The position numbers were made by a program, and so were the translations under genes. A DNA stretch of 64,000 nt from Halogranum gelatinilyticum. Lineage in GTDB: Archaea; Halobacteriota; Halobacteria; Halobacteriales; Haloferacaceae. Location: assembly GCF_900103715.1 (NCBI RefSeq), contig NZ_FNHL01000003.1, forward strand, positions 372,001-436,000, in the 5' to 3' direction. This document shows positions 53,189-61,453 of this stretch, in pieces. Every line of letters starts with the position of its first letter. Position 1 is the first letter of the stretch. Below the pieces are notes generated by a model, which saw only the letters and a list, made by a program, of their open reading frames with translations, had not been told where the DNA came from and did not search any database.

Positions 53189-53449
53189 CTACGCGACGGA
53201 AGCCTGACCGGCCAGTTCCTCGCGCATATAGAGGTAGACCGCCAGCGCGAGCAGGCCGGGGATGAAGCCCGCGAAGAACAGCGCGACGGTGCCGACGGCC
53301 CACGCCGGGGCGTAGGGGACGCCGCGACCCTTGGCGTCGCGGTAGATCCAGAAGCCGACCGCCGCGCCGAGGACTGGCACGAGCAGGAAGACGAGGAAGA
53401 TGATGAGCAGTTCTGGACCGCCAGGGATGGAACCGAACAGCGGGACCAT
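53189..53449 (-). CDS. Small membrane protein with YRDAKGRG motif (86 aa)
   Basis: An 86-residue protein with three hydrophobic helices. The first follows a short PGGPELL segment reminiscent of TatA, but the amphipathic TatA helix is missing. YRDAKGRGVPYAPAW between helices 1 and 2 is a motif seen in several small membrane proteins of unknown function (PLDc-N-like). I chose the Met at 53449 (MVPLFGS). The function is unknown. Confidence 0.7.
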   Translation of the reverse strand: MVPLFGSIPGGPELLIIFLVFLLVPVLGAAVGFWIYRDAKGRGVPYAPAWAVGTVALFFAGFIPGLLALAVYLYMREELAGQASVA

Positions 53450-53552
53450 ACCGGAAAGTCGACGTGCGGCTGACAAATTTCTTTGGGCGGGTGAATCGGC
53501 ACGGACCGCCGGGGCGGGTGGGCTTTTGCCGTCGGCGTCCCTTCCCCTACTT

Positions 53553-54032
53553 ATGCCGACCTACCACCGACAGGTGCGCGTCGACGCGCCGCTGGCCGAG
53601 GTGTGGGACTTCCACTCGCGTATCGAGGGGCTGGAGGCCCTGACGCCCGGTTGGATGAACCTCCGCGTCGAGGCCGTCCGCGGTCCCGACGGCGAGGCCG
53701 ACCCCGAGCTGCTCGAACAGGGCGCGCAGGTGCGGATGTCGATGCGACCCTTCGGCGTCGGCCCGCGACAGACGTGGACGTCGCGCATCATCTCCCGTGA
53801 CGAGGGCGACGAGCACGCGGTCTTCCGCGACGACATGCAGGGCGGGCCGTTCGAGACGTGGGTCCACACCCACGAGTTCACTGCCGACGGCGACGGCACC
53901 GTCGTCGACGACACCGTCGAGTACGACCTGCCGCTCGGCGGACTGGGCGACCTCGCCGGACCGTTCGCCGTCGTCGGCTTCGAGCCGATGTTCCGCTACC
54001 GCCACCGCGAGACGAAGCGGCTGCTCGAATAG
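53553..54032 (+). CDS. SRPBCC family protein
   Basis: A 159-residue START/Bet v 1-like protein. The first strand-helix RQVRVDAPLAEVWDFHSRIEGLEALTPGW, described here as pattern, is the typical entry (VxAPxxxVWxF). The repeated beta strands and the final helix (FRYRHRETKRLLE) complete the hydrophobic-cavity fold. Such proteins bind or transport lipids, polyketides or similar ligands. No enzymatic residues are evident. It starts after a TATA-like GCTTTTG and has no obvious operon partner. Confidence 0.85.
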   Translation: MPTYHRQVRVDAPLAEVWDFHSRIEGLEALTPGWMNLRVEAVRGPDGEADPELLEQGAQVRMSMRPFGVGPRQTWTSRIISRDEGDEHAVFRDDMQGGPFETWVHTHEFTADGDGTVVDDTVEYDLPLGGLGDLAGPFAVVGFEPMFRYRHRETKRLLE

Positions 54033-54104
54033 GCGAGTGTGGGCGTCCGTGCCGCCTCCCGTCGCTTCTCCTGACGCTGTCGGCGTGGCGTCCCGTTCAA
54101 CCCT

Positions 54105-55058
54105 TCAACTCTCCCCCGAGACCTCCGTCGACGGCGAGCGCTCCGGGGGAGACGGCTCGTTCCGACTGCCCGCAGTCACGTAGATGCCGCCGAGGACGAC
54201 CGCGCCGCCGACGACGGTCGCGAGCGTGGGGACCTGCCCGAGGAGGACGAGCGCGAGCAACGTGCTGCCGACCGGCTCGCCGAGCAGCGAGACGCTGACG
54301 ACGCTGGATTCGAGATGGGCGAGTGCCCAGTTGATGACCGTGTGGCCGAACAGCCCCGGTCCGACCGCCATGCCGAGAAAGAGCAGCCACTCCCGGAGTG
54401 GATAGCCGAGCAGGGCGTGGCCTTCGGCGACGGTGAGCACGAGGAGGACGAGCGCGCAGACGCTGTAGACGACCGTGACGTAGGGGAGGAGCGCGATCCG
54501 CTGGCGGAGCGACCGCCCCGCGAGCACGTAGCCCGCGGCGGTGACCGCGCCGACGACGGCGAGGGCGTTGCCGTAGAGCGGTCGGGGGGCGGCGACGGCG
54601 ACACCGGAGAGCAGGTCGCCGACGGACATGACGACCATCCCGGCGACGGCGACGAGGATGCCGACGACGGTGCGGCCCGTCACGCGCTCGTCGAGCAGTG
54701 CCCACGCGCCGACGGCGACGAAGAGCGGCTGGGCCTGCACGAGCGTCACGCTCGCGGCGACGGTGGTCCAGTTGAGGCTCTCGAACCACGTCGCGAAGTG
54801 CAGTGCGAGCGCGACACCCGAGGCGACGGCGACGAGCACGTCGCGTCGCCGGATGCGGGCGAAGTCGCCCGCGTGCCGGGAGAACGCAAAGGGCGCGAGG
54901 AGGAGCGTCGTGAAGAGCACGCGGTAGAAGGCCTTGACGAGGCTCGGAGCCTCGCTCCACGTGACGAGGATGGCACTCGTGCTCACCGCGAGGACCGCGA
55001 CGGCGAGACCGACGAGCGGGGCGGTCGGATGGTCAAGCCGAGTCGAGAGCGACGACAC
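54105..55058 (-). CDS. EamA/DMT-family transporter
   Basis: A 317-residue protein with ten hydrophobic helices arranged as two EamA repeats. Recognisable marks are LVQAQPLFVAVGAWALLDERV at the end of the first repeat and SVSLLGEPVGSTLLALVLLGQ in the second. Family members export amino acids, nucleotide precursors or other metabolites. It diverges from a second, different EamA transporter with about 100 nt between them; both might be controlled from the shared region. Confidence 0.87.
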   Translation of the reverse strand: MSSLSTRLDHPTAPLVGLAVAVLAVSTSAILVTWSEAPSLVKAFYRVLFTTLLLAPFAFSRHAGDFARIRRRDVLVAVASGVALALHFATWFESLNWTTVAASVTLVQAQPLFVAVGAWALLDERVTGRTVVGILVAVAGMVVMSVGDLLSGVAVAAPRPLYGNALAVVGAVTAAGYVLAGRSLRQRIALLPYVTVVYSVCALVLLVLTVAEGHALLGYPLREWLLFLGMAVGPGLFGHTVINWALAHLESSVVSVSLLGEPVGSTLLALVLLGQVPTLATVVGGAVVLGGIYVTAGSRNEPSPPERSPSTEVSGES

Positions 55059-55160
55059 AGCCGTATCTCGGCAGTCGGGCGTTTACCGTTTGCGACTCGG
55101 TGGCAGGCAACCGAAGGGAGAGATGCGAGCGGTTTTCTCCCTGTCTCCGAGAGAGCCGGT

Positions 55161-56087
55161 ATGAGCGACCGGACGGGAGTCGGCTTGGTGCTCCTCTCGG
55201 CGACGGGCTTCGGGACGCTCGGCATCTTCGGCAAGCTCGCCGCCGACGCCGGGCTGTCGATTCCGACCGTCCTCGCCTTCCGCTTTCTCGTGGCCACGGC
55301 CGCCGTCTGGGGCTGGCTCGGGCTGCGTGGTGACCTCCGAGTCCTGACGGGCCGGAACCTCGCGGTCGGTCTCGGTCTCGGCGCGCTCGGTTACGCCGCC
55401 GTCAGCGGGCTGTACTTCTGGGGCTTGGCGTATCTGACAGCCGGCCTCGCGGGCATCGTCCTCTTCACCTATCCCGTCGTAGTCGTCGGTCTCGCCGTCG
55501 TCGCGCTCGACGAACGGGTGACCCGCCGGACGGTCGCCGCGCTGGGGCTGGCACTGGGTGGCGTCGTGCTCATCACTGGCGGCGACGCCGCCGGGGTCGA
55601 TCTGCGGGGCGTCGCGGTGGTCCTCGGTGCAGCCGTCGTCTACGCAGGCTACATCACCGTCAGTCGGACAGCCCTCGAGACGGTCGACTCGCCGACGCTC
55701 ACGGCCCACGTCGTCCCCGCGGCCGCCGTGAGTTTTCTCGGGTACGGGAGCCTCACGGGGACGCTCTCACTCCCGACAGGAGTGACCGAGTGGGCACTCG
55801 TCGTCGGCGTCGGCCTCGTTGCGACCGCGGTGCCCATCTTCACTTTCTTCGCCGGGATGCGCCGTATCGGCGCGAGTCGGGCAAGCATCGTCAGCACCGT
55901 CGAACCGGCGATGACGCTCGTGCTCGGTGCCGCGCTGCTCGGCGAGCCGGTGACGTCCGTGACCGTCGTGGGCGGCCTGCTCGTCGTCACGGGCGTCGTG
56001 CTGGTGGAGTCCGAGACCGAGACTGAGACCAAGACCGAACCCGAACCTGAATCTGAATCTGAGTCTGAATCCGAACCCGCGGCTTAG
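55161..56087 (+). CDS. EamA/DMT-family transporter with acidic repeat tail
   Basis: A 308-residue protein with ten hydrophobic helices in two EamA repeats (GIVLFTYPVVVVGLAVVALDERVTRR in repeat 1; STVEPAMTLVLGAALLGEPV in repeat 2). From residue about 283 a tail follows that is almost only Glu with Ser, Thr, Lys and Pro in alternation (ETETETKTEPEPESESESESEP). The tail is cytoplasmic or periplasmic and coded by 6-nt repeats of the GARWCN type. Its length is likely variable among strains. Substrate unknown. The stop overlaps the convergent methyltransferase by 4 nt. Confidence 0.87.
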   Translation: MSDRTGVGLVLLSATGFGTLGIFGKLAADAGLSIPTVLAFRFLVATAAVWGWLGLRGDLRVLTGRNLAVGLGLGALGYAAVSGLYFWGLAYLTAGLAGIVLFTYPVVVVGLAVVALDERVTRRTVAALGLALGGVVLITGGDAAGVDLRGVAVVLGAAVVYAGYITVSRTALETVDSPTLTAHVVPAAAVSFLGYGSLTGTLSLPTGVTEWALVVGVGLVATAVPIFTFFAGMRRIGASRASIVSTVEPAMTLVLGAALLGEPVTSVTVVGGLLVVTGVVLVESETETETKTEPEPESESESESEPAA

Positions 56088-56842
56088 TCGACCTTCCGCG
56101 CCCGAATCAGTGCCTTCGGGTTAGCGAACGACACGACGTCTCCCTCGTCGTCGAAGGCGACCGAGAACCGCTCGTGTGCGCCGTCGGGTGCCTCGCGGAA
56201 GCGACGGCGGAGTTCGGCTTTATCCGCCTCGGAGACGTTCGTCCGTGCCGTCCAGTCCTCGAAGTCGAGGGTGATGGCCGCCGTCTCGACCGCCTCGACT
56301 GCGAGTCCCTCGCGCTCGAACCAGTCGCGCCACTGCGCGACCGAGTAGAGTTCGACGTGCGTCGGGTCCCGCAGTTTCTCGACACCGTTGAGAAAGGTCG
56401 CCAGCTCGTCGTCCGCGGGGGCGACGTTGTCCTCGAAGGCGAGGACGCCGCCGGGTTCGAGCACCCGGGCGGTCTCCGCGACGAAGGCTTCGGGGTCGGG
56501 GAAATGGTGGGCGGCGATGCGACAGGCGACGGCGTCGAACGAGGCGTCGGCGAAGGGGAGGTCTTCGGCGTCGGCCAGTGCTCCCTGAACGGGATATTCG
56601 CGGGTCGCCACGGCGAGCATCTCCGGCGAGAGGTCGCTCGCGACGACGTTCGGGACGCCCGCCGCGGCGATGGCACCCGCGGTGTGGCCGCCGCCGGTGG
56701 CGACGTCGAGCGCGCGGTCGGCGTCGGCACACCACGAGGCGAGCACCCGGAGATCGTCACTCTCGCGGTGGACGGCACTCTCGAAGTAGTCCTCGGCCGC
56801 GCCGCCGAAACTCGCAGCTGTGTCGCGTTTCTCGTCGCTCAT
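56084..56842 (-). CDS. Class I SAM-dependent methyltransferase
   Basis: A 252-residue methyltransferase of the UbiE/BioC type. Motif I is ALDVATGGGHTAGA, the following strand carries VASDLSPEML, and IAAHHFPDPEAF and LEPGGVLAFEDN correspond to motifs II and III. The region FEREGLAVEAVETA carries the substrate side. Neither the substrate nor a partner can be read. It is 64 nt downstream of queC on the same strand and could be transcribed with it, though the function need not be linked. Confidence 0.85.
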   Translation of the reverse strand: MSDEKRDTAASFGGAAEDYFESAVHRESDDLRVLASWCADADRALDVATGGGHTAGAIAAAGVPNVVASDLSPEMLAVATREYPVQGALADAEDLPFADASFDAVACRIAAHHFPDPEAFVAETARVLEPGGVLAFEDNVAPADDELATFLNGVEKLRDPTHVELYSVAQWRDWFEREGLAVEAVETAAITLDFEDWTARTNVSEADKAELRRRFREAPDGAHERFSVAFDDEGDVVSFANPKALIRARKVD

Positions 56843-56906
56843 GGACTGCCGTTCGCAGGCCAGGGAGAAAAGTGGTGCTCGGCTGGTAAACTCGACGAGT
56901 CGGAGT

Positions 56907-57635
56907 TTACTCGGCGTCGACGTACTGCGGCCGTTCCTCGTAGGCGATGGGATCGCGGACGCCGATATTCTGGAACGCCTGCAGGCGGAAGGCACAGGAA
57001 TCGCAGGTGCCGCACGCTGGCTCCTCGGCGCGGTAGCAGGACCACGTGTGCTCGAAGGGGACGCCGAGGTCGACGCCATGTCGCGCGATTTCGGTCTTCG
57101 AGTCGTGGACGAATGGCACTTCCAGTGAGATGCTCGTCTCGGGCTTCGTGCCGACGTCGACCATCGCCTCGAAGGCCTCGAAGAACTCGGGGCGGCAGTC
57201 CGGATAGCCCGAGTAGTCCTCGCTGTGCGCGCCGATAAAGACGGCGTCGCAGTCGTTGGCCTCGGCGTAGGAGACGGCCATCGAGAGCAGGTTGGCGTTG
57301 CGGAACGGGACGTAGGAGGTGGGCACCTCGTCGCTCTCCAAGTCGGCGTCCTCGACGGCCATCTCGTCATCGGTGAGGCTCGATGCTCCGATAGCCGAGA
57401 GATGGCTCGTCTCGATGTGGAGGAAGTCCTTCGCGCCGAGGTCGTCGGCGAGTTTCTCGGCGCAGGCGAGTTCCTTGGCCTCGGTCTTCTGGCCGTAGGA
57501 GGTGTGCAGCGCGTAGATGTCGTAGCCGTTCGCCTTGGCCTCGTAGGCGGCGGTGGCACTGTCCATACCGCCCGAGAGAAGGACGACGGCGCGTTTCTGT
57601 GCGGTCTCGTCGGTCGTGTTGGTCGTGTCGGTCAT
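56907..57635 (-). CDS. queC: 7-cyano-7-deazaguanine synthase (preQ0 synthase)
   Basis: A 242-residue ATP-dependent ligase that turns 7-carboxy-7-deazaguanine and ammonia into preQ0, the precursor of archaeosine in archaeal tRNA. The PP-loop is SGGMDS (residues 21-26). The zinc site is a Cys cluster, CYRAEEPACGTCDSC. VPFRNANLL and IGAHSEDYSGYPDCR are family motifs. The gene is last of queD-queE-queC on this strand, 22 nt after queE. Confidence 0.95.
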   Translation of the reverse strand: MTDTTNTTDETAQKRAVVLLSGGMDSATAAYEAKANGYDIYALHTSYGQKTEAKELACAEKLADDLGAKDFLHIETSHLSAIGASSLTDDEMAVEDADLESDEVPTSYVPFRNANLLSMAVSYAEANDCDAVFIGAHSEDYSGYPDCRPEFFEAFEAMVDVGTKPETSISLEVPFVHDSKTEIARHGVDLGVPFEHTWSCYRAEEPACGTCDSCAFRLQAFQNIGVRDPIAYEERPQYVDAE

Positions 57636-57657
57636 TGTGAGTGGGTCGTGGGTCGAA

Positions 57658-58431
57658 TCAGGTTTCGGGGGCGTCGTTCCACAGGTCGACGTGGAGGCGG
57701 GGGGTGTAGCGGTAGCCGTGTTCGAGGGCGAGTTCGGCGACGACAGTTCTGGTCTCAGCGAGCCGCTCGCGGGTTTGTCCCTCGGGCATGAGCAGGACGT
57801 CCGTATCCGGAATCTCGACGTGGGCGGCGGCGCGGACGTCGGCGAGCACGGACTCGATCTCATCCATGTCGTCGGGACCGGTGACGACGAACTTGAACTG
57901 CCGGTCGTAGCGCTCGGCCAGGGTTGCCAGCGCGTCGATGTCGATGCGACGTTCCTCGTGGCGGTCGGCCCACTCGCCCTCGCCCTTCGGGTCTTTCTCG
58001 ACGGTGGGCGTCGACGAGGCCAGTTTCGGGCTGACGCTGGCGAGGTCGAGAGGGGTTTCGGCGTCGGGGACGACCGTTCCGTTCGTCTCGACGGTGGTGT
58101 GGTAGCCGAGGGCGTCGAGCTGCCGCAGGAGCTTTTGTGCCGAGTCGTGGACGAGCGGCTCGCCGCCCGTGAGGACGACGTGGTCGGCGTCGAAGGAACC
58201 GATTTCCGCGACGATCTCGTCGAGGGTCATCCAGGCGTGCGTCGGCTCCCAGGAGGTGTGATAGGAGTCGCAGAACCAGCATCTGAGGTTGCAGCCGCTG
58301 GTACGGACGAAGACGCTCGGGACACCGGCCAAGGTTCCCTCGCCCTGCAACGAGACGAACAGCTCGTTGATGGGGAGGGCGTCGCCCTCGGGGGCACTGT
58401 CGGGTCGGTCGACGGAGGAGGTGACGGGCAT
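57658..58431 (-). CDS. queE: 7-carboxy-7-deazaguanine synthase (radical SAM)
   Basis: A 257-residue radical SAM enzyme that converts 6-carboxy-tetrahydropterin to 7-carboxy-7-deazaguanine. The [4Fe-4S] cluster motif is CNLRCWFC (C47, C51, C54; CxxxCxxC). The N-terminal SLQGEGTLAGVPSVFVR and the glycine motif VLTGGEPLVH fit the family. It overlaps queD by 1 nt and is followed by queC after 22 nt, so the archaeosine precursor pathway from 6-carboxypterin to preQ0 is complete here. GTP cyclohydrolase and ArcTGT are outside the window. Confidence 0.94.
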   Translation of the reverse strand: MPVTSSVDRPDSAPEGDALPINELFVSLQGEGTLAGVPSVFVRTSGCNLRCWFCDSYHTSWEPTHAWMTLDEIVAEIGSFDADHVVLTGGEPLVHDSAQKLLRQLDALGYHTTVETNGTVVPDAETPLDLASVSPKLASSTPTVEKDPKGEGEWADRHEERRIDIDALATLAERYDRQFKFVVTGPDDMDEIESVLADVRAAAHVEIPDTDVLLMPEGQTRERLAETRTVVAELALEHGYRYTPRLHVDLWNDAPET

Positions 58432-58892
58432 CAGAACGCGCCGCCACAGAGTTCGCTCGTCTCCGACACCTGTACCGAGACGTCGCGGACGTTGTCCGGA
58501 AGTTCCTCGGCGAGACGCCGTTCGAGCACGACGCTCATCACCTCGGCTGTCGGCGGGGCCTCGAACAGAACGACGGCGTCGCCGTCGCCGGCCGACTCGA
58601 AGGCGTCGACCAGCGGGTCGCCCTCTTCGAGGAGGAACCGGTGGTCCCAGCGGTCGATGATACTCGTGACGTCACCCTTGTCGACGACCCAGCCCTCCTC
58701 GGTGAGGTCGCCGACGACGCGGACGGAGATCTCGTAGTTGTGGCCGTGCGGCCTGCTACACTTGCCGTCGTGGTGCATGAGTCGGTGGCCCGAACTAATG
58801 CGGATGGGTCGGTCCCGACCGATGTGGAGGACGCGCTCGCTCCCTTCGACGAGCGTCGTCTCGGGAGTTTCTTCGAGTATTCCCGGAGTCAT
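58431..58892 (-). CDS. queD: 6-carboxytetrahydropterin synthase
   Basis: A 153-residue enzyme of the PTPS fold that makes 6-carboxy-5,6,7,8-tetrahydropterin from dihydroneopterin triphosphate. Zinc ligands are H36 (SSGHRL), H49 and H51 (PHGHNYE), and the catalytic Cys is C45 (GKCSRPHGH). The N-terminal about 20 residues precede the fold. It is first in the que operon; the TATA box TTTTATAC lies 26 nt upstream, consistent with a leaderless mRNA. Confidence 0.94.
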   Translation of the reverse strand: MTPGILEETPETTLVEGSERVLHIGRDRPIRISSGHRLMHHDGKCSRPHGHNYEISVRVVGDLTEEGWVVDKGDVTSIIDRWDHRFLLEEGDPLVDAFESAGDGDAVVLFEAPPTAEVMSVVLERRLAEELPDNVRDVSVQVSETSELCGGAF

Positions 58893-58913
58893 ATCCGGAG
58901 AATACCGTAGCGA

Positions 58914-58921
58914 GTATAAAA
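58914..58921 (-). promoter_or_regulatory. TATA box of queDEC operon
   Basis: TTTTATAC on the minus strand, centred 26 nt before the queD ATG. No transcript for the divergent direction is apparent. I see no preQ1-type riboswitch between it and queD, since the message is leaderless. Confidence 0.6.
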
Positions 58922-59080
58922 CAGTGTCCACCGGCTGCCGCTGTGGGAGGGAGTGGCGAAGAAAACCCGGAGAGGGCGGAACGGTAGAGACGAAGGAAAT
59001 GACGGAAACGGTGCGGGCGACCGAAAGGATGCAGGCGACGGAGCACAACGTGGGTGACGGAAAACGGCTGGAGTGAACGC

Positions 59081-59485
59081 TCAGTCGAGACCTTCGAACG
59101 CGGCGAGGGTCTCGCGGTGGGCGTCGTCCATCGGCGTCGGGCGGCCCGTCTCGCGGTCCATGACGACCTGCGTCGTCTCGGCGGTCGCGGCCACGTCGTC
59201 GCCGACGCGGACCTCGTAGGTCATCGTGTAACTCGACGTACCGAGGTTCGAGACACCCATCGCGACAGTCACGTCGTCGTCGATGGTGATCGACTGCTCG
59301 TAGTCGATTTCCAGATTCGCGACGACGACGTCGATGTCTTCGAGTTCGACGTCGAGGACGGCGTCGAGGTAGTCGACGCGGGCGTGTTCGAGATAGGTGA
59401 CGTAGACGGCGTTGTTGACGTGGCCCCACGGGTCGAGGTCGCGATAGCGGACGGTGATGTCCACCTCGTGGTTGAACTCGCTCAT
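59081..59485 (-). CDS. Acyl-CoA thioesterase (hotdog fold, 4HBT-like)
   Basis: A 134-residue single hotdog-fold thioesterase. RYRDLDPWGHVNNAVYVTYLEHAR is the classical motif (D of DxxGHVNN; here DLDPWGHVNN, the catalytic Asp), shown as pattern. The long helix and later beta strands are typical. Such enzymes hydrolyse acyl-CoA. The Met at 59485 (MSEFNHEV) is chosen; a longer, arginine-rich frame upstream is not protein-like. It may take part in the acyl-CoA metabolism seen in the 1-5 kb region, but not by context here. Confidence 0.9.
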   Translation of the reverse strand: MSEFNHEVDITVRYRDLDPWGHVNNAVYVTYLEHARVDYLDAVLDVELEDIDVVVANLEIDYEQSITIDDDVTVAMGVSNLGTSSYTMTYEVRVGDDVAATAETTQVVMDRETGRPTPMDDAHRETLAAFEGLD

Positions 59486-59544
59486 ACGGAGGGGGAACGT
59501 CCAAGCCGTGAAAACGCGCGGGTCGGTGCGGGGATTGCCGCGAC

Positions 59545-59660
59545 TTCGAGCGGTCAATCGGCGAGCGGTCCGTCGACGAGTGGTCGACAAGCGGTCGGTC
59601 AGCGAGCGATCGGTCGACGGCGGTCAGCGACCGGTCAGTCGACGAGCGGCGTCGGCGACC
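59545..59660 (+). repeat. Array of degenerate GAGCGGTC-like units
   Basis: About eight variants of GAGCGGTC (GAGCGGTCAA, GAGCGGTCCG, GAGTGGTCGA, AAGCGGTCGG, GAGCGATCGG, GGCGGTCAGC and so on) follow every 12-16 nt in the gap between two minus-strand genes and into the end of the left one. No protein coding is evident in it. Confidence 0.5.
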
Positions 59661-59904
59661 CCGCCGAGGGTGACGCCGACGGTTCGGCGGTCAGTCGGGT
59701 CGCACGCCAGACGTTCGCCCGCGTCCCGAGCGGTTCGAGGACCAGCGGGACCGTCGCGCCGACCGGGAGGGCCGCGAGCGTCCGCCGGAGCGTCGGCGAT
59801 GCGTACTCGACGACGTGGCGCGTCGCGTTGGTCTCGACGGTCTCGACCGTCATCGCGCCGTGGTCGTTCATCTGACGGATGACCCGTACCTGCTGCACCG
59901 CCAT
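59635..59904 (-). CDS. DUF7999-type small protein (89 aa)
   Basis: An 89-residue soluble protein with mixed beta strands and one helix (ASPTLRRTLAALP) and a Ser/Pro-rich tail. I use the Met at 59904 because a strong TATA box (ATATATG, 59932-59938) lies about 31 nt away; the Met at 59925 is only 10 nt from it. It resembles a haloarchaeal family I recall as DUF7999 (function unknown). It contains no cysteines. Confidence 0.65.
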   Translation of the reverse strand: MAVQQVRVIRQMNDHGAMTVETVETNATRHVVEYASPTLRRTLAALPVGATVPLVLEPLGTRANVWRATRLTAEPSASPSAGSPTPLVD

Positions 59905-59931
59905 CCGGGGGCTGGCGTGTGGCATGGTACC

Positions 59932-59978
59932 ATATATGAAACAGAGCTTCTTAATTCCTCAGATGTATAGGATATCCT
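59932..59978 (-). promoter_or_regulatory. Promoter of 89-aa gene and 10-bp palindrome
   Basis: The TATA box CATATATG on the minus strand spans 59931-59938. A perfect palindrome AGGATATCCT (59969-59978) lies upstream, between this gene and the divergent ferredoxin gene, and could bind a shared regulator. Confidence 0.45.
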
Positions 59979-60064
59979 TACCGGTTCTGCCGGGAATCCG
60001 ACGGCTGCGGGGGGCAAGCCGAGTGCCAACACGGTGAAGTGTACGCGAGCCGAGAGTTCAGTCG

Positions 60065-60415
60065 ATGAGCGAGTCAGACGGGTCTTCGGGCGACGAGTCG
60101 ACGGTGACGGTCACCGTCGTCGACGGCGACACGACGACCGCCCTCACCGCGACCCGTGGGACGGTCCTCCGTGACCTCCTGCTCGACCACGGACTCTCGC
60201 CGTATTCGGCACTCACCGAGCGGCTCAACTGTGGAGGTCGGGGGCTGTGTGCCACCTGCGGCGTTCGTCTCCACGACGGGCCGGAAGCCGACCACTGGCA
60301 CGACCGCCTCGCCGACCGCTTCGGCTATCCGCGGCTCTCCTGTCAGGTGACTATCGACGGCGACATGACGGTCAGGCTCGTCGAAGACAAGCGTGTCTGG
60401 GGCGGCCGCGAGTAG
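60065..60415 (+). CDS. 2Fe-2S ferredoxin
   Basis: A 116-residue plant-type ferredoxin-like protein. The iron ligands are C56, C62, C65 (CGGRGLCATC, Cx5Cx2C) and C93 (LSCQV), about 27 residues on. The acidic N-terminus and the beta-grasp strand pattern fit. It is smaller and less acidic than the main haloarchaeal ferredoxin (about 128 residues with an inserted acidic domain), so it is a paralogue with a dedicated partner. It stands alone and is divergent from the 89-residue gene. Confidence 0.85.
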   Translation: MSESDGSSGDESTVTVTVVDGDTTTALTATRGTVLRDLLLDHGLSPYSALTERLNCGGRGLCATCGVRLHDGPEADHWHDRLADRFGYPRLSCQVTIDGDMTVRLVEDKRVWGGRE

Positions 60416-60500
60416 CGCGCGGTGACAGCTAGTTTAAGCTTCTGGCGAACCATCCTGTTTGAATGGTCTATTCACTCGTCAGTACCGTCGGTGATCGCTC

Positions 60501-61199
60501 GTGAAACTCCAGCGTGGCACGTGGCGCGTCGTCGGCCGCAGCGACGCCCGCGGCGAACTGCTCGTCCGACCAACCGGTGAGGACGTCGACATCCCGGCGG
60601 ACGTCACGGTCGGCCACACGCTCACCGTCTCCTCGCAGGAGTACGGTGGGGACCTCCAGCACGTCGTCGACGCCGTCGAACCGGGGAACCTGCTCAAGGC
60701 GAGTCTCCACCCGGGACAGCCCGGCCGGTTCGTCGATCTCGACATCGTCGACCCGCTCCGACTCGTCCTCGTGACGGGCGTCGAACGCTCGCCCGACTTC
60801 GCGGTCGACCTCTGGCGGCGCGCCGTCGCCGACGAGGAGTGGGACGGCCCGGTCGTCGCCAGTATGCCGCTCGACGTGGCCGAGGCGACGGCGGAGATAC
60901 AGGTCGTCCAGTCGACGCAACACCAGGAGGACGACCTCTGGTGGTCGTTCGTCGGCGGCGACCTCGGCGAGGACGTGTACGGGTCGTTCGTCCACGGCGA
61001 CGGGTCGCCCGCGGAAGTCGTCGCTGTCAACCCGACGAACCAGCCGTTCTTCTACGTGATGAAGTTCGGCACCGTCGACACCGCCGCCGCGGCGGAGTTG
61101 GTCGACAACCTCAGCGGGTCGGCTGTCGACGTCGAGCGCACGATTCGGACGGCGGTCGAACGCGCCGGTCTCGACGCAGAAGTCAGTATCCAAGGCTGA
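60501..61199 (+). CDS. DUF6663-type haloarchaeal protein
   Basis: A 232-residue protein with a GTG start (60501). The N-terminus WRVVGRSDARGELLV and the C-terminal half with DLWWSFVGGDLGEDVYGS and VVAVNPTNQPFFYVMKFGTVD are beta-rich with two helices. No membrane segment, signal or cysteine is present. I recall haloarchaeal proteins of this kind as DUF6663; no function is known. It is located just before a tRNA-Tyr and its duplicated end. Confidence 0.65.
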   Translation: MKLQRGTWRVVGRSDARGELLVRPTGEDVDIPADVTVGHTLTVSSQEYGGDLQHVVDAVEPGNLLKASLHPGQPGRFVDLDIVDPLRLVLVTGVERSPDFAVDLWRRAVADEEWDGPVVASMPLDVAEATAEIQVVQSTQHQEDDLWWSFVGGDLGEDVYGSFVHGDGSPAEVVAVNPTNQPFFYVMKFGTVDTAAAAELVDNLSGSAVDVERTIRTAVERAGLDAEVSIQG

Positions 61200-61230
61200 G
61201 GAGCTCGTTCACGTTGCGCCGAGAGAATCG

Positions 61231-61255
61231 AGTCCGCTCTCCCCGATTTGAACGG
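61231..61255 (+). repeat. Duplicated 3' end of tRNA-Tyr (attachment-like), distal copy
   Basis: A 25-bp exact copy of positions 61429-61453, which contain the 3' part of tRNA-Tyr (discriminator, acceptor strand, T-arm). Direct repeats of tRNA 3' ends are the standard scar of tyrosine-integrase elements (attL/attR). Flanking bases differ on both sides. Confidence 0.7.
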
Positions 61256-61386
61256 AGCAAGACATTCCTGCTCGCCTCGCTCCGCTCGGCTCCGCGGGCT
61301 GTGACTTGCAGGCTCAAATCGGTGCGAGGAGTCCTTCACATTCAACACCGCTCGCTGTCGTCGCCGGCGCACAGCACCGGCTGCCA

Positions 61387-61405
61387 GCGGAACCTTCGGT
61401 TCCGC
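61387..61405 (+). other. Hairpin GCGGAACC-TTC-GGTTCCGC
   Basis: A perfect 8-bp stem with a 3-nt loop in the space between the two tRNA-end copies. A 9-bp inverted pair TTCAACACC / GGTGTTGAA also flanks that space. It could be a remnant of an excised element or a structured RNA. Confidence 0.4.
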
Positions 61406-61428
61406 GTTGCTCGCTGGTGTTGAAGTTC

Positions 61429-61453
61429 AGTCCGCTCTCCCCGATTTGAACGG
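61429..61453 (+). repeat. tRNA-Tyr-proximal copy of the 25-bp repeat
   Basis: This copy lies within and just past the tRNA-Tyr gene, so the gene remains intact. The two copies start 198 bp apart, with only 173 nt between them, too short for a mobile element with its integrase. Confidence 0.7.

Noticed and set aside
53189-53449. TatA subunit
   Set aside because: Only the PGGPELL-hydrophobic start is similar; the amphipathic helix and charged tail are missing and two more membrane helices follow.
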